Assembly (NCBI GenBank): GCA_015521095.1
Contig: WAOU01000040.1
Coordinates: forward strand, 1-10,326
Direction of reading: 5' to 3'
Length of the DNA stretch: 10,326 nt
Source of the DNA: Desulfurococcales archaeon
GTDB lineage: Archaea > Thermoproteota > Thermoprotei_A > Sulfolobales > Acidilobaceae
Each line of letters opens with the position of its first letter. The stretch's first letter is position 1. The position numbers and the translations under genes are program-made. The notes below the pieces were generated by a model. The model searched no databases and was not told the origin of the DNA. It was given only the letters and a program-made list of their open reading frames with translations. Below are positions 1 to 6,924 of the stretch, piece by piece.

Positions 1-96
1 CTTCCACGATGAATGTCCACCCGTAGTCGTATTCGTGTTCCGTAGACCTTGAACAATCCTTATAACACTTATACTATCACAGCATACCGGTATAGG
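1..96. other. Unresolved left edge: possible end of an upstream gene or a divergent start
   Basis: Two readings are possible. On the plus strand a frame is open from base 2 to a TGA at 50-52 and could be the last 16 codons of an upstream gene. On the minus strand a frame opens at a TTG (bases 56-54) and runs off the left edge for about 18 codons, with AT-rich sequence (69-78) a short distance upstream of it. Neither piece is long enough to identify. A perfect 10-bp palindrome, ATACCGGTAT, lies at 84-93. Confidence 0.25.
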
Positions 97-108
97 TTAT
101 AATTATAA
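97..108 (+). promoter_or_regulatory. Probable TATA box of the aminopeptidase gene
   Basis: TTATAATTATAA lies about 40-50 bases ahead of the ATG at 146, which would put transcription start near 125-135 and leave a short leader carrying the GGGGAGAGG ribosome binding site. The element is itself a 12-bp palindrome and is preceded by another palindrome at 84-93. Called by position and composition only. Confidence 0.45.
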
Positions 109-145
109 TTGTAAACTACTAGCTAATCATTATTGGGGAGAGGAA

Positions 146-1615
146 ATGGTATTGTTCACTAATCCTCCTGTAATAGCAAAAAAGACCTTAGAAGAGTATA
201 CTGGAAAAGTAATAGTTGTACCAATAATGCAGAAAGATGAAAAGCCGGTTATAACGGAAACAGTTGAATCTCTGGATAAAAAACATGGTCTAGAACTGGA
301 AAAATTAATAGAAACAGGTCTCCTCACAGGTAAGAAAGGAGAAACTATAGACGTATATCGTGGAGGCAAACGATTCATAGTTGCTGGTCTAGGAGGTAAG
401 GATCTAGAAGATGCATCTCGCAGGGTTTTTGCAAAAATAATTAAACAATTAGTTGAAAAGGAGAAAGAAGTATACCTCGTACTAAACGATTTAGAGAATG
501 ACTCGGCGAGAGAGGCTGTAATCGGCGCCCTCCTAGGAGCATATAAACTAGAGCACTTCAAAAAAGAGAAGAAAAGAAAACTAGAGGCAATCTTTGTAGA
601 CAAGGATCTTCCAATATCTGAGATAACAGCGATAGTTGAAGGAATATATCTTGCACGAGACGTAGCGAATAGTCCTCCTAACGAGCTTTACCCAGAGAAG
701 CTTTCACAATATGTTAGAGAACTATTTAGTAATATTGGTAATGTAGAGGTAGAAGTAAAGACCTACGAACAGTTAGTGGAAGAAGGATTTGGAGGAATAA
801 TTAACGTTGGAAAAGGAAGCGCTCACAAACCAGCACTAATCATAATACGATACAAGGGAGCAGACAGCAAGCCTCTAGCACTTGTAGGTAAAACCCTCGT
901 ATTTGACGCGGGAGGAATAAATCTAAAGCCAAGCCATTCAATTACGAGCATGAGGTTAGACAAAGCCGGTGGTGCAGCTGTTCTAGGAGCCACGTGGATA
1001 ATAGCAAAAACAGGCCTACCAGTCAACTTGATAACACTGCTCCCAGCAGCGATAAACGTGCCAAGCGGGGAAAGTTATCTGCCTAGCGACGTCATAAAGA
1101 TGTGGGATGGAACAAGAGTAGAAATCACTAACACTGATGCAGAGGGAAGACTCGTCCTAGCCGACGCGATAGCCTACGCCGCCAAGAAATACGATGCTGA
1201 TCCAATAATAGAATTGTCCACACTTACAGGAGCGATTGTAGTCGCCCTAGGAGGCTTAATCGCAGGCCTATTCACGAGAGACGAAGAACTAAGAAAACTG
1301 ATTGAGCAAGCATCTAAGAAGACAGGCGAAAAAGTATGGTACATGCCAATGGTTGACGAGTACAAGGTCTATATGACAAAGAACGCAAAGGTAGGAGATA
1401 TAGATAACGCAGGAATGAGGTGGGGCGGAGCAATCTACGCTGCTCTCTTCCTAGAAAAATTCACGCACGGTAAGAGATTCGTACACCTAGACATAGCAGG
1501 GCCTGGAATAGGATTTGAAGCAGGTCCCGCGGCACCAGAGTATTGGCCTCAAGGACTAGGACCAGGTTTCGGAGCACGCCTAATATTCGAAGCCGTCAAG
1601 GCTCTGATAAAGTAG
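146..1615 (+). CDS. pepA: M17 family leucyl aminopeptidase
   Basis: Cytosolic metallo-aminopeptidase that removes N-terminal residues from peptides; family members are hexamers with two metal ions per active site. The 489 residues match the usual family length, with a variable N-terminal domain (about 1-165) and the catalytic C-terminal domain. The active-site set is complete by alignment to E. coli PepA: K249 in VGK, D254 in FDAGG, K261 in LKP, D272, and the signature NTDAEGR at 329-335, giving D331, E333 and the bicarbonate-binding R335. The start is an ATG with a purine-rich GGGGAGAGG five bases or fewer upstream. One oddity is RLDK (270-273) where most members have K-x-D-M, so a lysine sits next to metal ligand D272. 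It stands 91 bases ahead of the BtpA gene and may be transcribed separately. Symbol given by family, since archaeal members are sometimes named differently. Confidence 0.95.
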   Translation: MVLFTNPPVIAKKTLEEYTGKVIVVPIMQKDEKPVITETVESLDKKHGLELEKLIETGLLTGKKGETIDVYRGGKRFIVAGLGGKDLEDASRRVFAKIIKQLVEKEKEVYLVLNDLENDSAREAVIGALLGAYKLEHFKKEKKRKLEAIFVDKDLPISEITAIVEGIYLARDVANSPPNELYPEKLSQYVRELFSNIGNVEVEVKTYEQLVEEGFGGIINVGKGSAHKPALIIIRYKGADSKPLALVGKTLVFDAGGINLKPSHSITSMRLDKAGGAAVLGATWIIAKTGLPVNLITLLPAAINVPSGESYLPSDVIKMWDGTRVEITNTDAEGRLVLADAIAYAAKKYDADPIIELSTLTGAIVVALGGLIAGLFTRDEELRKLIEQASKKTGEKVWYMPMVDEYKVYMTKNAKVGDIDNAGMRWGGAIYAALFLEKFTHGKRFVHLDIAGPGIGFEAGPAAPEYWPQGLGPGFGARLIFEAVKALIK

Positions 1616-1706
1616 GGATGAATACGGCTAAGAAATGCTATGATTCACGATGAGGATCTCAACGTTATTATCTTTCCCATAATATCTACAGGGATGGTGG
1701 AAGATT

Positions 1707-2585
1707 ATGGTAGAAGACATATTTAGTAAATGCAAGCCGGTTATCGGAGTTGTCCACTTACCGCCTTTGCCTGGATCATATGGTTATCGGAGGAGACCAT
1801 ACCCCTATCCTCATGGCAAAAAAATGGATATCGAGTCGATCATAGAATATGCTGTAAACGAGGCGTTAAAATACGAGAAAGCCGGGTTCGATGCTATTAT
1901 AGTCGAGAACTATGGAGACAAGCCCTATAAGATGAGAGTCGGTGTCGGCGAGACAGCCGCTATGGCGCGAATAGTCTCCGAGGTCAAGAAAGCACTCTCC
2001 ATACCAGTAGGAGTCAACATTCTTAGAAACAGTCCCTATGAAGCCCTATACGTAGCACATATCGCGGGCGCGTCATTTATACGTGTCAACTCGTTATGCG
2101 AGACGAGAGCATCTGTCGAAGGCCTAATAGAGCCCAGCGTTAAACAGCTAGCACAGGCCATAAGGGAACTCGATATCTACGATGACATTATGGAAGGAAA
2201 GATATCAATATTAGCAGACATAAACGTCAAACACAGCTATCCAATCTACGAGACCTACAATATAAAACTCACCGTAAGAGACTGCATCGACCGCGCGGGA
2301 TTCCCCATAAAGTCAATGATAATAACTGGTCCCTCGACAGGGTATGCTCCCGAAGTAGAATACGTGGAAGAAATAGCAGGCATAATAAGAGAACATGGTG
2401 TCCGCGCCATTGTAGGCTCCGGTATAAGGCCGGAGAACATAGCGCGCTTCTGGAGGCTAGCTGACGGGTTCATTGTAGGTACAAGTGTGAAATTAGGTGA
2501 AGAAACAGAGAACGTGGTGAGCATCGAAAAAGCAAAGGATCTCGTTAGAATAATAGAAAGATATCGACAAACTTGGCCATGCTAG
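1707..2585 (+). CDS. BtpA/SgcQ family TIM-barrel protein
   Basis: A 292-residue protein of the BtpA family, named from a cyanobacterial protein needed for stable photosystem I. This organism shows no sign of phototrophy and the archaeal role is unknown. Family hallmarks are clear: VIGVVHLPPLPGS (12-24), GFDAIIVENYGDKP (60-73), GVNILRN (102-108), FIRVN (124-128) and LADINVKHS (169-177). The C-terminal VGSGI...DGFIVGTSVK (236-262) resembles the phosphate-binding end of TIM barrels such as HisF and TrpF, which suggests an enzyme acting on a phosphorylated substrate. The ATG at 1707 has GGTGG six bases upstream; an ATG at 1694 is in another frame and closes quickly. No signal peptide or membrane helix is visible. 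The 91-base gap before it carries AT-rich elements (1665-1686) that could be its own promoter. Confidence 0.92.
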   Translation: MVEDIFSKCKPVIGVVHLPPLPGSYGYRRRPYPYPHGKKMDIESIIEYAVNEALKYEKAGFDAIIVENYGDKPYKMRVGVGETAAMARIVSEVKKALSIPVGVNILRNSPYEALYVAHIAGASFIRVNSLCETRASVEGLIEPSVKQLAQAIRELDIYDDIMEGKISILADINVKHSYPIYETYNIKLTVRDCIDRAGFPIKSMIITGPSTGYAPEVEYVEEIAGIIREHGVRAIVGSGIRPENIARFWRLADGFIVGTSVKLGEETENVVSIEKAKDLVRIIERYRQTWPC

Positions 2586-2850
2586 AATTCGCTTTAGTAA
2601 TATCACATAATAGTATAGAGGACACGTATATTGTCTAGCTAGGTATGAAATGACGAGAAGAACCCGGACAATCAGAGGCCTCTCCCCTCTCAGGGTGGTT
2701 GGAGGCCTATGATGAGTCCTAGTCCAACCGATCTCAATTAGTCACTTCTAACTATCGAAGACCCCTCTACTGTTCGGCACTTCATTTAAAGATGACAGGG
2801 GTAATACCAGGGTTGCCCCATTACCTTTCATACAATAGCCAAGAATATGG
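2586..2850 (+). other. Non-coding stretch with overlapping inverted repeats; possible leader or small RNA
   Basis: No convincing gene is seen here. Arms AGGCCTC (2676-2682) and GAGGCCT (2702-2708) can pair, with an inner CCCT/AGGG (2685-2688 with 2692-2695). GGTTGGA (2697-2703) can instead pair with TCCAACC (2723-2729), and the two 7-bp stems share bases 2702-2703, so they exclude each other. Further on, ACCCCT (2761-2766) can pair with AGGGGT (2797-2802). A TATA-like GTATATTG at 2626-2633 could start a transcript near 2655. A 20-codon ATG frame (2650-2712) runs through the first stem but looks like chance. The stretch could be a terminator region of the BtpA gene, a leader of the next gene, or an independent RNA. 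Confidence 0.35.
2784..2791 (+). promoter_or_regulatory. Possible TATA box of the acidic hypothetical gene
   Basis: ATTTAAAG lies 60-75 bases before the candidate starts at 2851 and 2866 and would place transcription start near 2812-2816. It sits inside the loop of the ACCCCT/AGGGGT inverted repeat. Assigned from composition and spacing only. Confidence 0.3.
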
Positions 2851-3339
2851 TTGGGTGCGGTTCCCGTGGTAGATACTCTAGTTGATGCGGGTCCAGGAAA
2901 AATAGTACCTTTTGCAAGTCTAGACCCGGCAATAGACGAAATGCTAGCTTTCATCATAGTGTCAAGTGTCGACAAGACAGCAAAAATAGATCTCGTGGAC
3001 TATGCCGTCGGCATATTTGACGACGTAATACTACCAGCAGTCAGACACAACCTGAAGGATGAGGCATTAGAGCTATTCGGTGTAACCTACATAGACATGT
3101 ATGACCTCGTAGAATGCGTAGGCGGTAACAGTCTAGCAGAAACACTCGCATGGGCAAGCAGTGTTCTTACCGGCGACATGCCTGGAGAAAGGCCCGAGTC
3201 TCTCCATAGCTTCGCCAAGTGTGTAGAATGGCCAATATCACACGACGACGTAGCAGACGACTTAGTAGCCTCGGCAGTATTCTACCAGGTAGTAGCATCA
3301 ATAAACATAATGCTCACCAGTATAGCCGCCGACCTCTAG
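2851..3339 (+). CDS. Hypothetical acidic protein, family not recognised
   Basis: I do not recognise this 162-residue protein. It is strongly acidic, with about 26 Asp/Glu against 7 Lys/Arg, and has no signal peptide or obvious membrane segment. The body (about 26-160) reads as a series of amphipathic helices, with a hydrophobic stretch near 32-40 (LAFIIVSSV) and another at 139-160, as in a small helical-bundle protein. Three cysteines or fewer are scattered and form no metal motif. Codon use (ATA, CTA, AGA) is like the neighbours, and the opposite-strand frames lack protein character, so the gene is probably real. The start is uncertain: TTG at 2851 has a weak binding site, while GTG at 2866 has GGTG eight bases upstream and may be better. 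The same frame is open upstream of a TAG at 2836 back to about 2752, without a start codon. It stands alone, with gaps of over 100 bases on both sides. Confidence 0.6.
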   Translation: MGAVPVVDTLVDAGPGKIVPFASLDPAIDEMLAFIIVSSVDKTAKIDLVDYAVGIFDDVILPAVRHNLKDEALELFGVTYIDMYDLVECVGGNSLAETLAWASSVLTGDMPGERPESLHSFAKCVEWPISHDDVADDLVASAVFYQVVASINIMLTSIAADL

Positions 3340-3360
3340 ACCTTCTAATCTATTCTATAG

Positions 3361-3383
3361 TTAGTTTGCTTTGTTGAAACTAA
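3361..3383 (+). repeat. Inverted repeat after the acidic hypothetical gene; possible terminator hairpin or operator
   Basis: TTAGTTT (3361-3367) and AAACTAA (3377-3383) are perfect complements around a 9-base loop. The element begins 21 bases after the stop of the acidic protein and ends about 18 bases before a TATA-like element of the next gene. It is A/T-rich and so a weak stem at high temperature, which makes a protein-binding site at least as likely as a hairpin. Confidence 0.35.
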
Positions 3384-3400
3384 TCTAGTGTTTACTCTGC

Positions 3401-3412
3401 ATATAGTTTTAT
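3401..3412 (+). promoter_or_regulatory. Probable TATA box of the DUF432-MscS cluster
   Basis: ATATAGTTTTAT lies about 60-70 bases ahead of the TTG at 3471 and predicts transcription start near 3430. It falls in the only sizeable gap before the four-gene cluster, so it is the likeliest promoter for at least the first genes. Positional call. Confidence 0.35.
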
Positions 3413-3470
3413 CAGGCAAGAGGTAAAGCACAATATCCTCGAATACTTCTAGCATTATTCTTGAGGAGAG

Positions 3471-4172
3471 TTGCTGGTAGGGGAAATAACGCCTGGCACA
3501 TCGTTATCCCTCTGCGGGGCAAGAATAATTTATAGTGAGGACGGAGTTCTCAGAGCCTGCGATGAGTATAGATGCGAGGAAGTATACGTCGAAGGAGTAG
3601 TAGGTTATAGACCTGCCCCTCCCATACATTCACCGTTTAGAATAAGTGACGCAGTCTACATTGAATTTGATAAGAAGATACTTGTAAACCGTGGAGACGT
3701 AATCTGGGCACATGCTCCGCTAGAGATCGTATTATATCACAAAAATTCTATTCTGGCGAGATTAGCTCCCGGCAAGGTGAAATATACGCTAGTGGGTAAC
3801 ATGATTGAAGGAGTAATCGCACGATATGCCAAGTCTAAGGTGGCAAGAGGATTTCCTCTAGAGAATAAGGATCCATGCATGGCACACATAGCCTTCTACA
3901 TTGCTCAAGGAGAAGATACGATTAGAGGGGTACCCTTTAACGCGGCCTACTCGCATCTCTATACCGATAATAAAGGAACTATTTTCTATTCTCTAGTGGA
4001 AGTGTATATCAAGGATACAATAATAGAATCGCGGACTACTTCGAAACCGCCGATGGAGGGCCTCGAGAGATTAAAACAAGTTAGAGCCGGAAGAACGGGG
4101 GTTTTCTCGTTGACAGCACCAGTTATAGCGGTTGAAAGGGGGTGGAAGTTATGGCCATCGCTCAAGGGCTAG
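3471..4172 (+). CDS. DUF432 family protein
   Basis: A 233-residue protein assigned to DUF432 (PF04254), an archaeal family of unknown function. The best support is the block KVKYTLVGNMIEGVIARYAK (102-121), which fits the family's K-Y-x-L-x-G...G-x-I-x-R-Y pattern, together with the overall length and beta-rich character. No signal peptide or membrane helix is visible, so it is probably cytoplasmic or peripheral. The start is TTG at 3471, with GAGGAG ending only two to three bases before it, a short spacing. No other in-frame start gives a full family length. Its end overlaps the start of the MscS channel gene by 22 bases, with the channel's binding site inside its last codons, so the two are probably translationally coupled. 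I infer a role tied to the channel, possibly as a partner or regulator. The family call is from memory of its pattern. Confidence 0.78.
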   Translation: MLVGEITPGTSLSLCGARIIYSEDGVLRACDEYRCEEVYVEGVVGYRPAPPIHSPFRISDAVYIEFDKKILVNRGDVIWAHAPLEIVLYHKNSILARLAPGKVKYTLVGNMIEGVIARYAKSKVARGFPLENKDPCMAHIAFYIAQGEDTIRGVPFNAAYSHLYTDNKGTIFYSLVEVYIKDTIIESRTTSKPPMEGLERLKQVRAGRTGVFSLTAPVIAVERGWKLWPSLKG

Positions 4173-5014
4173 AGTCGATTGGAGACCTAATAGCGGCCAA
4201 TATTACCAAGATTGCATCAGCAATAGTCACTATAATTGTTGGAGTAATAGTGGCATACGTTGTTCGTAGCAGTATGAGGAGAACTATAGGGACAAGGATT
4301 CCTCCATATATTTATCGTCCGGTGGAGAACCTAGTCTTCTACAGTATACTAATACTGGCAGGTATACTCTCATTATACCCCTTTGGCCTGAGTCTTAGTA
4401 GCCTGTTAGTTGCTGGAGGGTTTGCAGGCATAATTGTTGGTCTCGCCGCGCAGAGTAGCCTGGGCAACATAATTAGTGGGGTATTCCTAGTCGTTGAGCA
4501 GCCATTACGGGTTGGAGACCCTGTGATGATCGGCGATATAGCGGGTGAAGTAGTAGATGTAAGGGTGCTAAGTACGCTTATCAGGACTTGGGACGGCTAT
4601 CTCGTCAGAATACCCAATCAGACAGTATTTAACAGTATAATAACGAATTATTCTAGGACTAAGGCTAGACGGATAGATTTCATTGTTGGAGTACATTACA
4701 AGACTGATGTAGAGAAAGCGATAAAGACCATTAGAGAATACCTTGACTCTAATCCCTACTGCTTAGTGAATCCCTCACCAGAGGTGTTCGTAGATAGTTA
4801 CGGGGACTCATCGGTAACCATTAGAATCAGGTGCTGGACACCTACAAAGCTCTGGTACCCTGCAAAGATAAAGTTGCAGACAGAGCTCAAACGTACTCTA
4901 GAAGAAAACGGCATCGTAATCCCTTATCCGCAACTAGATCTACATCTCAAATCAGTAGAGCCAGTCATAAGAATAGAGTTAAAAGAGCGAGAAGAAAAGA
5001 ATCCCAAACGATAA
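4151..5014 (+). CDS. mscS: Small-conductance mechanosensitive channel, MscS family
   Basis: Membrane channel that opens under membrane tension and releases solutes on osmotic downshift; family members form heptamers. From the ATG at 4151 the protein has 287 residues, the size of the minimal three-helix MscS. Helices lie near 16-40, 60-80 and 84-117. The third is the pore helix, Gly/Ala-rich and followed by the hallmark AAQSSLGNIISG and QPLRVGD. The beta domain follows (about 118-175, with IPNQTVFNSIITNYS), then the C-terminal alpha/beta domain ending in IPYPQ. A charged tail (KEREEKNPKR) follows. I prefer ATG 4151 because GGTGG lies five bases upstream; an in-frame GTG at 4142 would add three residues. 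It overlaps the DUF432 gene and is followed after 33 bases by the phosphoesterase gene, consistent with one transcript. Confidence 0.95.
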   Translation: MAIAQGLESIGDLIAANITKIASAIVTIIVGVIVAYVVRSSMRRTIGTRIPPYIYRPVENLVFYSILILAGILSLYPFGLSLSSLLVAGGFAGIIVGLAAQSSLGNIISGVFLVVEQPLRVGDPVMIGDIAGEVVDVRVLSTLIRTWDGYLVRIPNQTVFNSIITNYSRTKARRIDFIVGVHYKTDVEKAIKTIREYLDSNPYCLVNPSPEVFVDSYGDSSVTIRIRCWTPTKLWYPAKIKLQTELKRTLEENGIVIPYPQLDLHLKSVEPVIRIELKEREEKNPKR

Positions 5015-5047
5015 TAGTGCTTAGACGATGACCAGTATAGATGGCCG

Positions 5048-5815
5048 ATGAAGAACGATGGGCAGTCTGAATTAGGTGTTGAACCATTGCAGTTCAGAGG
5101 CCCCATAATATATGCATCTGCAGACATACATAGTCCACACTACCTCCCCCTCTTCAAGAACTCCCTGAAAAAACATCCGGATTCCCCATGTTTATTCGTA
5201 TTGGCCGGAGACATTGTAGATAAAGGAAAAATCAAGATGGCTAAACCTGTATTTAGAGCTATCCGGGAGAGTTACCCCGAGACAAGTATCGTGGCGGTTT
5301 TCGGCAACGAGGAATATATGGATAGAGAAGACAGGTTCATAAGAGAATATCCCGACATAATATGGTTGAGAGAGTCAGTATACTATACCATGTGCTCCGA
5401 TTACAAAATCTCAATTGTCGGTTCAAGAGGATCGCTCAAAAGACCGACACGTTGGCAACGTAAAAACATCCCCGAAATAGAAGAGATCTATAGGAAGAGA
5501 GTAGCTGCTATAAAAGAATTATTAACTGAGGCAAGAGAAAAATCCGATATAGTTGTCCTGGTTACTCATTATGCTGTAACCAGGGCTACTATTATAGGAG
5601 AGCATCCAGCAATACATGATCAACTCTATGATCCAAGAATTGAGAAGATAATTAAGAAAATGCCTCCAGACATAGCAATTCACGGTCATGCTCATAAAGG
5701 AAGGCCTCAAGCGAGAATCAACAATACACCGGTCTATAATGTTGCTTTTCCCTTATTAAGGGACATAGCTGTGATAGATGTTTCACATAAGATTACTCTC
5801 CTCGATTTCCTTTAG
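5048..5815 (+). CDS. Calcineurin-like metallophosphoesterase
   Basis: A 255-residue binuclear metallophosphoesterase. The motif order is complete: D26-x-H28 (ADIHSPHY), GD at 54-55 (LAGDIVD), GN at 86-87 (FGNEEY, a Glu variant of the common GNHE), H174 (LVTHY), and GHAH at 213-216 with H214 and H216. These residues bind two metals and hydrolyse phosphate esters. The substrate cannot be read from the sequence, and candidates include nucleotides, phosphodiesters and phosphoproteins. Replacement of His by Glu in GNHE is seen in some subfamilies and may change specificity. The protein is cytosolic, with no signal peptide. The ATG at 5048 gives about 17 residues before the core; its binding site is weak (GATGG just upstream), and a TTG at codon 14 is an alternative. 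It lies 33 bases after MscS and 68 before the next gene, within a co-directional cluster. Confidence 0.92.
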   Translation: MKNDGQSELGVEPLQFRGPIIYASADIHSPHYLPLFKNSLKKHPDSPCLFVLAGDIVDKGKIKMAKPVFRAIRESYPETSIVAVFGNEEYMDREDRFIREYPDIIWLRESVYYTMCSDYKISIVGSRGSLKRPTRWQRKNIPEIEEIYRKRVAAIKELLTEAREKSDIVVLVTHYAVTRATIIGEHPAIHDQLYDPRIEKIIKKMPPDIAIHGHAHKGRPQARINNTPVYNVAFPLLRDIAVIDVSHKITLLDFL

Positions 5816-5883
5816 AGTAGTAGGAAGGATCATGGATAACTAGTGGTTAATGATAATAAGACCCAAATATCATCTTTAGAGGG

Positions 5884-6777
5884 TTGGAGGGGTGGCCGAG
5901 AACGAAGACAAGCTATAAAGAAGTAGTATTCATATTCTCAGTATCATTTACCGTCCTGACGCTTCTAGGTATGATTATTGATCTAGGGCTGAGACTGTTC
6001 TTCAATACATATCTCTCCCTTATATCGATTCTCGCGCCATCCCTCATACTAGCTTCACTAATAACAGTACTTAGAAGATATATTGCCCGTCTCATCATAA
6101 AAATAGCGACCTATTTCATGAACAGTGTCGATAAGACCGGCATGAAGGAGGATAATGTCATCGACTTAGAGGATGATTATGAAGAGGAGCTGTTCGATAT
6201 ACTTGATGGATCTGAGTACATGTACATTGTCTGGTCTCTGATAAGCGAAGTAGCTAAGAATGTGTTGAGGAAGAACTATGACGTAGTCATAATTGTAACT
6301 GAAGACGGGTATCCGATAGGATATTATCCGCTAGATATCCTAGCAATGACCGACGGGGAATTTGAGGAAATAAGCCTTCCCGATAATAAGCCTGTCAAAG
6401 TAATAATTGACGAAGAAAACAATAGGGCGATGATAGTACTGAACTCGAAATCACTAATGGAGTTAGTTAGAGCCGCTAAGATTGATACAGAGGAGGAAGG
6501 CCAGAGCATAGCCATAAAATCACTCTCATCGCTTAGACTACTATACCTTATCGCCAAAGAAATATATCAAGCAGCAAACCCGTCAGCACCTAACGAAATA
6601 GTAGCCTATATCTCCTACAAAGCACTAAGAAAGCTTATAGATGGAGGAATAATTAGAATCGAGAAATCACTAGAGAATAAGTTGCCCTTCGAGTCGACAG
6701 AAACAAGGCTAAGAATCCTAAAACAAGTAGAAGAAGAGGAGTCCTTACTATCTAAGAACAAGAATTCTAGGCGCTAA
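5884..6777 (+). CDS. Membrane-anchored protein of unknown family
   Basis: I do not recognise this 297-residue protein. Two membrane helices lie at about 13-36 and 42-64, separated by a very short turn and followed by a basic stretch (RRYIARLIIK), which places both the N-terminus and the large C-terminal domain in the cytoplasm. The C-terminal domain (about 75-297) begins with an acidic segment (EDNVIDLEDDYEEELFD) and mixes strands and helices. It contains DGYPIGYYPLDIL (141-153) and ends in a charged, probably helical tail. No catalytic motif is visible. The TTG at 5884 is the only start codon between the TAA at 5857 and M30; AGAGGG abuts it, which is too close for a normal binding site, so the mRNA may be leaderless, or translation could begin at M30 (5971) with loss of the first helix. 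It is the last gene of the DUF432-MscS-phosphoesterase run and may belong to that functional unit. Confidence 0.78.
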   Translation: MEGWPRTKTSYKEVVFIFSVSFTVLTLLGMIIDLGLRLFFNTYLSLISILAPSLILASLITVLRRYIARLIIKIATYFMNSVDKTGMKEDNVIDLEDDYEEELFDILDGSEYMYIVWSLISEVAKNVLRKNYDVVIIVTEDGYPIGYYPLDILAMTDGEFEEISLPDNKPVKVIIDEENNRAMIVLNSKSLMELVRAAKIDTEEEGQSIAIKSLSSLRLLYLIAKEIYQAANPSAPNEIVAYISYKALRKLIDGGIIRIEKSLENKLPFESTETRLRILKQVEEEESLLSKNKNSRR

Positions 6778-6794
6778 AACCTAAAATAGGACAT

Positions 6795-6802
6795 CTAAAT
6801 AA
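6795..6802 (+). promoter_or_regulatory. Possible TATA box of tRNA-Ile
   Basis: CTAAATAA lies about 27 bases before position 6826. That would start transcription at the left foot of the hairpin at 6827-6847, so the tRNA leader would be essentially that hairpin. The call rests on spacing and composition. Confidence 0.35.
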
Positions 6803-6826
6803 GACATAGGATTGGGCGTGTAGGCT

Positions 6827-6847
6827 AAGACCCTTCAGTGGGGTCTT
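6827..6847 (+). repeat. Hairpin abutting the 5' end of tRNA-Ile
   Basis: AAGACCC (6827-6833) pairs perfectly with GGGTCTT (6841-6847) around the 7-base loop TTCAGTG. The right arm ends exactly one base before G1 of the mature tRNA. It could be a structured pre-tRNA leader stacked on the acceptor stem, or a terminator for the membrane-protein gene ending at 6777, although no U-tract follows. Confidence 0.6.
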
Positions 6848-6924
6848 GGGCCCGTAGCTCAGCCTGGTAGAGCGCCCGGCTGATAACCGGGCGGTCGGGG
6901 GTTCGAATCCCCCCGGGCCCACCA
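6848..6924 (+). tRNA. tRNA-Ile(GAU)
   Basis: A full cloverleaf without intron. The acceptor stem is GGGCCCG/CGGGCCC, the D stem GCTC/GAGC, and the anticodon stem CCCGG/CCGGG with loop CTGATAA, placing anticodon GAT at 6882-6884. The T stem is GGGGG/CCCCC with loop TTCGAAT, followed by discriminator A and an encoded CCA (6922-6924). All stems are G:C or nearly so, as in hyperthermophiles. It reads AUU and AUC. The very common AUA codons in this window need a different tRNA. Reverse-strand frames through this gene are artefacts. Confidence 0.99.

Noticed and set aside
2650..2712. 20-codon ATG frame in the gap after the BtpA gene
   Set aside because: Very short, no ribosome binding site, and it overlaps the inverted repeats that better explain its composition.
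2709..2715. ATGATGA resembling box C of a C/D guide RNA
   Set aside because: No CUGA box D or D' lies at a suitable distance downstream, so the C/D architecture is not supported.
4831..5031. Overlapping alternate-frame open frames inside the MscS, oxidase and aminopeptidase genes
   Set aside because: They lie inside genes with clear family motifs, have low-complexity basic or Ser-rich content and lack binding sites.
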